Origin: GCA-2683825 sp965662355
GTDB taxonomy: Bacteria > Planctomycetota > UBA1135 > GCA-002686595
Length of the DNA: 64,000 nucleotides
Direction: 5' to 3'
NCBI GenBank assembly: GCA_965662355.1
Contig: CBFIHP010000005.1
Location: forward strand, 248,001 to 312,000
Part shown: positions 60,158 to 64,000 of the stretch, one piece after another
Numbering within the stretch: the first letter of the stretch is position 1
How the letters are laid out: the number at the start of each line of letters is the position of its first letter
The notes under the pieces: model-generated
What the model was told of the DNA's origin: nothing
Database searches by the model: none
What the model saw: only the letters and a program-made list of their open reading frames with translations
Translations under genes and position numbers: made by a program

Positions 60158-63100
60158 AGCTCCACGCCGTGAACTTCCTCGCAAGCCCTTCCACTCTTGT
60201 CGCCCTGATCACCCTTGTAAGTACGGGGGCCTGGGCCCAGAAAACGCCCTTCGTTCCCCATGTCGAGGAGGCCTCCAACGAGGCTCTCGCCGCGATGAAG
60301 GACATCGAGGCCATCGAGGGGATCCAGCTGGAACTCTTCGCCGCGGAGCCGCGCCTGGCGAACCCGGTATGCCTGTACGTCGATCACCAGGGGGACCTGT
60401 ACGTCGCCGAGAGCTTCCGTTGCAACAGCGGTGTCACCGACATGCGCGAGCATATGGATTGGCTGGATGAGGACCTGGCCAGTCGTACGGTCGAAGACCG
60501 GTTGGCAATGATGCGTGCGCATGAGGGCGACAACTACGACTCCGGGTACGCCACGGCGTTCGAGCAGGTGCGTTTGATCCGGGATACCGACGGTGATGGT
60601 GTGGCCGATCGGGACTTCGTGTTTGCGAACGGCTTTTCCGAACACGCGGACGGAATCGGGGCGGGACTGCTCTCTTATCGTGGCGACGTCTTCTACACCT
60701 GCATTCCCAATCTGTGGAGGCTACGCGATCTCGACAAGGACGGGCAGGCCGAGGATCGCATGGCGCTTTCCAGCGGCTACGGCGTCAACATCGCGTTGCT
60801 CGGACACGACCTCCATGGGCTGCGCATCGGACCCGATCGCAGGCTCTACTTTTCCTGCGGCGACCGGGGCTTCAACGTGGCAACGGCCCAGGGCACGATC
60901 GTCCATCCCCATACGGGCGCGGTGTTGCGCTGCGAGCTGGACGGCACAAACCTCGAGGTGTGGCATACGGGTCTGCGCAACCCACAGGAGCTCGTGTTCG
61001 ATGACTACGGAAACCTATTCACGGGCGACAACAACTCCGATGGGGGGGACGAGGCCCGTTGGGTGAACGTCGTCGAGGGGGGTGAGTCCGGCTGGCGCTA
61101 TTCGTATCAGTGGATCACCCAACCCGTCATGCGCGGGCCTTGGAACGACGAGAAGCTCTGGCATCCGCACCACCCCGGTCAGGCTGCGTATATCGTCCCG
61201 CCGATCGCGAACCTGGCCAGCGGGCCCTCGGGTTTGACTTACTACCCGGGGACCGGGCTCGATTCGAGCTACGACGAACACTTCTTCCTGTGCGACTTCC
61301 GCGGCGACGCCAAGTACAGCGGCGTCCACACGTATCGTACGCTTCCAAAGGGAGCGTTCTGGGAGCTGGGTGAGACACGGCGCTTTCTCTGGAACACGCT
61401 CGTGACGGACATCGACTTCGGTCCGGACGGTTCGATGTATTTCAGCGACTGGGTGCACGGTTGGAACAAAACAGGCAAGGGGCGTGTCTATCGAGCGTTC
61501 CTCCCCGAGGGTCGCGCGAGCGAGGTGGCCCTCGAGACACGGCGTATCCTGGCCGCGGGTACGTACGAGCTACCGACCGAGGATCTGGTCGAGCTCATGG
61601 CGCATCCCGATCAGCGCGTGCGTCAAGAGGCGCATTTTGCCCTCGCCGCCCGCGAGGAGATCGAAGCTCTGAGCGACGTCGCCACGAAGAGCGATTCGCG
61701 TTTTGCACGCCTGCACGCCATCTGGGGCCTCGGAATCGCTGCGCGTGAGGAGATTCGCGCCCTGACGAGCGTCGTGCCCTTGACCGAGGATCCCGATCCG
61801 GAGATCCGTGCGCAGGCGGTTCGCGTGTTGGGCGACGAGTGGTATTTCGACGGCGCGGATGCGATCCGTGCGCGTATCTCCGATACGGAACCGCGCGTGC
61901 GTTACTTTGCGTCGATCGCGGCCGGGCGCCTGGCCATCGACTCTTGCATCGGGGCCTTGACCCGGGTGTTGCTCGACGCGGGCGAAGAGGATCCGAACCT
62001 GCGCCACGCTGGCGTGATGGGGCTCCTGGGGTGCGGCGACGAGGCCGTCATCGATCGGCTCTCCAGGCACGAATCGCGCCACGTCCGCATGGGGGCTTTG
62101 CTCGTCTATCGTCGACTTCTGGACCAGGGCATCGTGCGCTTCCTCCAGGACCCGGATCCCTTGCTCGTGCTGGAGGCGGCACGCGCGATTTATGACGTAC
62201 CCATCGACGGAGCGATGGGGAGCCTGGCTTCCCTCGATTGCAAGGTGCTGCCCGAGGGGCGCGAAGCGGCGCTGGTACGGCGCGTGCTGAACGCCTCCAT
62301 GCGGGTTGGCGCGGCCCAGCCCCTGGCGGATCTGGCCCAGCGCAACGACCTGGCCAACGAGTTTCGCGTCGAGGCCCTGGATCTCCTCGCGAACTGGGCG
62401 GACCCGCTCGATCGGGATCGCGTCCATAACGCCTGGATACCAAAGGCGCCGCGGACGTTGCTGGTGGTGCGCGAAGTGTCCTTGGCGCTCGCCGAATCGG
62501 ACCTGGTCGATGGACCACCAGACGTCGTTGCCGCCTATGCCCGACTCGTCGCTGCCATGGGCCTGCGCCAGCTCGCGCCCGATCTATGTGACTGGGTGGA
62601 GGACTCGAGTTGCGATTCCGAACTTCGCGTGGCGGCGCTCGAGGCCTTGCAGAGCCTGAAAGCCGACGAGTTTCCGCGCGCGGTACGCGCATCCCTGGGA
62701 GATCCCACGGGACTGGTTCGCGCCGCGGGGTTGATCGCTCTGGAGGGGCTCGCTCCGAAGGATGCCCTCGTCAGCCTGCCTCCGATTCTCGCGAACGGCG
62801 AGATCGCTGAACGGCGTGTCGCCTACCGTATCCTCGGGCGCGCCGGAGCGGGCGCGCGCTCGCTGCTCGAAGATCAACTCGGGCTTCTCGAAGCGAGGAT
62901 GCTGCCGCGTGAGTTCGCACTCGACCTGGTCCAGGCCACCGAAGCTTTCTGCGCTACGGAATCGACGGCGACCGACATCGCTACGCGTTTGGCCTCCATC
63001 CAGGCCCCACGCAAGGCCGAGCCCGAACTGGCTCCCTGGCTCGACGGTCTATTTGGTGGCGATGCCAAACGCGGCCGTGATGTTTTCAAGCGCTCCGATC

Positions 63101-63468
63101 TCGCTTGCGTGCGCTGCCACGAATCCGGTGACCGGACCCAGCAGATCGGTCCCGATCTCAAGGGCGTCTCGAATCGCTTGACGCGTCTGCAGATGATGGA
63201 GTCGATCGCACTCCCGAATCGACGCACGACGCCGGGCTTCCAGGCCTCGGTCTTCTTCCTGCACGACGAGAGCGTCGTCAACGGCCGCATTCTCGAGGAA
63301 ACGGATACGCTCATCCGCGTCATCGATTCCGAGGGCGTGATCACGAACCTCGATCCGGCGGACGTCGAATCCCGCCGCGCCGATCTCTCGGCCATGCCCC
63401 AGGATCTGGCCAAGCTGCTGGATCGCGAACAGATGCGCGACCTTCTGGCGTATCTCGGTGGTCTCTAG
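60154..63468 (+). CDS. PVC-type membrane-bound dehydrogenase/HEAT/CxxCH haem-binding protein
   Basis: TTG 60154 overlaps the preceding stop and is preceded by GAAGGAAGG. 1104 residues with a signal peptide (about 1-28). The N-terminal six-bladed glucose/sorbosone dehydrogenase-like propeller contains LANPVCLYVDHQGDLYVAES, RDTDGDGVADRD and GLRNPQELVFDDYGNLF. HEAT-like alpha repeats fill about 470-910 (LRHAGVMGLLGCGDEAV, RVEALDLLANW). A cytochrome c segment holds CVRCH (985-989), and the last 80 residues resemble the conserved C-terminal domain with NGRILEETDTLI. This architecture is diagnostic of planctomycetes/verrucomicrobia and is thought to oxidise sugars, passing electrons to haem. Confidence 0.95.
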   Translation: MKLHAVNFLASPSTLVALITLVSTGAWAQKTPFVPHVEEASNEALAAMKDIEAIEGIQLELFAAEPRLANPVCLYVDHQGDLYVAESFRCNSGVTDMREHMDWLDEDLASRTVEDRLAMMRAHEGDNYDSGYATAFEQVRLIRDTDGDGVADRDFVFANGFSEHADGIGAGLLSYRGDVFYTCIPNLWRLRDLDKDGQAEDRMALSSGYGVNIALLGHDLHGLRIGPDRRLYFSCGDRGFNVATAQGTIVHPHTGAVLRCELDGTNLEVWHTGLRNPQELVFDDYGNLFTGDNNSDGGDEARWVNVVEGGESGWRYSYQWITQPVMRGPWNDEKLWHPHHPGQAAYIVPPIANLASGPSGLTYYPGTGLDSSYDEHFFLCDFRGDAKYSGVHTYRTLPKGAFWELGETRRFLWNTLVTDIDFGPDGSMYFSDWVHGWNKTGKGRVYRAFLPEGRASEVALETRRILAAGTYELPTEDLVELMAHPDQRVRQEAHFALAAREEIEALSDVATKSDSRFARLHAIWGLGIAAREEIRALTSVVPLTEDPDPEIRAQAVRVLGDEWYFDGADAIRARISDTEPRVRYFASIAAGRLAIDSCIGALTRVLLDAGEEDPNLRHAGVMGLLGCGDEAVIDRLSRHESRHVRMGALLVYRRLLDQGIVRFLQDPDPLLVLEAARAIYDVPIDGAMGSLASLDCKVLPEGREAALVRRVLNASMRVGAAQPLADLAQRNDLANEFRVEALDLLANWADPLDRDRVHNAWIPKAPRTLLVVREVSLALAESDLVDGPPDVVAAYARLVAAMGLRQLAPDLCDWVEDSSCDSELRVAALEALQSLKADEFPRAVRASLGDPTGLVRAAGLIALEGLAPKDALVSLPPILANGEIAERRVAYRILGRAGAGARSLLEDQLGLLEARMLPREFALDLVQATEAFCATESTATDIATRLASIQAPRKAEPELAPWLDGLFGGDAKRGRDVFKRSDLACVRCHESGDRTQQIGPDLKGVSNRLTRLQMMESIALPNRRTTPGFQASVFFLHDESVVNGRILEETDTLIRVIDSEGVITNLDPADVESRRADLSAMPQDLAKLLDREQMRDLLAYLGGL

Positions 63469-63480
63469 GGGCCGTTGTTT

Positions 63481-64000
63481 CTAGATCGTGAGGTCGTGGG
63501 CTCTGGCTGTGACCTCCGCGACGGAGATCCGCTCGCCGTCGACCACGAGGACTTGTTCCGCCAGGTTGACGGTGGGGCAGACGTGGTGAGGCACCAGGAA
63601 GAGCTCCTTTCCGAGGGCGGGAGCCTCGCCTTCGATGGCGCGCAGCGGAAGGTGCTCCTCGTTGGGCGTCTGGGCTTCCAGATTCGGGTGGCCGATGACG
63701 AGAGCGCAGGCGTGATCGCCTTCCGCGGCCACGGACTTGGAGCCGGCGTCACACGTGGCAAGTCCGTGGCGCGGGCGGCTGATGACACGTGTGAACAGGA
63801 CCGCCGCAGGCGTGAGGTCGAGCCCGGGGTTCTCGCGTTCGGAGCGCCAATCGTGGAAAACAACTGTTCCCGGGGAAACACGATGGGTGAGACCATCGGT
63901 TCGCTGGAAGCCCGGATAACGCAGGGCGTGCAGGAAGGCCGGAGTTCCGCTGGTGATGATCTCCTCCGCCGGAAATCCCGCGTCGCGTAGTTTGATACAC
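63481..64000 (-). CDS. D-threonine aldolase/D-serine dehydratase-like (DSD1) PLP enzyme, N-terminus beyond window
   Basis: The frame is open from 63999 to the stop at 63481, giving the last 172 residues of a longer protein on the minus strand. FPAEEIITSGTPAF is a PLP-barrel segment; HRVSPGTVVFHDW and LTPAAVLFTRVISRP lead into the C-terminal beta domain; CDAGSKSVAAEGD and PHHVCPTVNLAEQVLVVDG contain His-x-Cys, the zinc ligands of D-serine dehydratase/D-threonine aldolase. Shorter annotations beginning at 63732 keep only the C-terminal domain. It probably acts on D-amino acids; the VanX and serine-hydrolase genes near 18-22 kb are a loose thematic link only. Confidence 0.85.
   Translation of the reverse strand, partial: CIKLRDAGFPAEEIITSGTPAFLHALRYPGFQRTDGLTHRVSPGTVVFHDWRSERENPGLDLTPAAVLFTRVISRPRHGLATCDAGSKSVAAEGDHACALVIGHPNLEAQTPNEEHLPLRAIEGEAPALGKELFLVPHHVCPTVNLAEQVLVVDGERISVAEVTARAHDLTI

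Noticed and set aside
1..64000. Genome-wide TGA reassignment (TGA as Trp, Gly or Cys)
   Set aside because: Many intact genes in the window end naturally in TGA at family-normal lengths (for example 11197, 13213, 18088), so TGA is normally a stop; only two positions suggest recoding.
1..64000. CRISPR array, prophage, integron or insertion sequence
   Set aside because: No regularly spaced repeats, transposase, integrase, phage structural gene or flanking target duplication was seen.

Overview
The window is a GC-rich bacterial chromosome segment with about 52 genes and no rRNA, tRNA, phage, IS element or CRISPR array. The gene families point to Planctomycetota or a close relative: a very large secreted dehydrogenase/HEAT/CxxCH haem protein, Gfo/Idh/MocA oxidoreductases with export signals, paired sugar-phosphate isomerase/epimerases, several sulfatase-fold lipoproteins, a CRTAC1-type ASPIC/UnbV propeller protein, and an endonuclease I carrying a lamin-tail domain and a C-terminal sorting-like module. 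This is an inference from families, not a phylogenetic result. About half of the products carry a signal peptide or lipobox. TTG and GTG starts and 4-nt stop/start overlaps are common.

Layout. 1-8 kb: the end of a sugar isomerase gene, secreted proteins of unknown role (one with an in-frame TGA after its signal peptide), a DUF2807 lipoprotein, two endonuclease/exonuclease/phosphatase-fold enzymes, an SGNH-like hydrolase and SixA. 8.3-18.1 kb: one long co-directional MoxR/DUF58/VWA (Bat-like) operon ending in a 1306-residue membrane-anchored protein; its sixth gene also has an in-frame TGA followed by open reading frame. 18.1-22.3 kb: a serine-hydrolase/VanX fusion, an HTH repressor with an operator-like palindrome, and a second serine hydrolase. 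22.3-36.4 kb: sulfatase-fold lipoproteins, a Gfo/Idh/MocA protein, two divergent secreted nucleases, a HAD hydrolase, a PLD-family protein, NrtS, a membrane spermidine-synthase-like protein, and an AraC regulator divergent from a DUF6265 protein. 36.4-42.4 kb (minus strand): hemH, a VOC lipoprotein, a 64-residue peptide, a B12/radical-SAM enzyme with a C-terminal PqqD-like domain, and a CRTAC1 protein. 42.6-52.9 kb: M28 and S9 peptidases, a PstS-like protein, a frameshifted regulatory-domain gene, a large secreted hydrolase and a TPR membrane protein. 52.9-64 kb: DUF2304 plus a GT2 glycosyltransferase, a sulfatase-fold/TPR protein, and a carbohydrate-catabolism block (two isomerases, Gfo/Idh/MocA, a GT-A enzyme, the PVC haem protein), then the end of a D-threonine aldolase-like gene.

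Most notable leads: (i) two genes whose reading frame continues through an in-frame TGA next to a Cys, each with a hairpin at the spacing expected of a bacterial SECIS element, so they may be selenoproteins or may simply be nonsense mutants; (ii) the radical-SAM/PqqD enzyme followed 11 bp later by a small charged peptide gene, which has the layout of an uncharacterised RiPP system; (iii) three sulfatase-fold proteins that all have Thr where formylglycine-type sulfatases have Cys or Ser.
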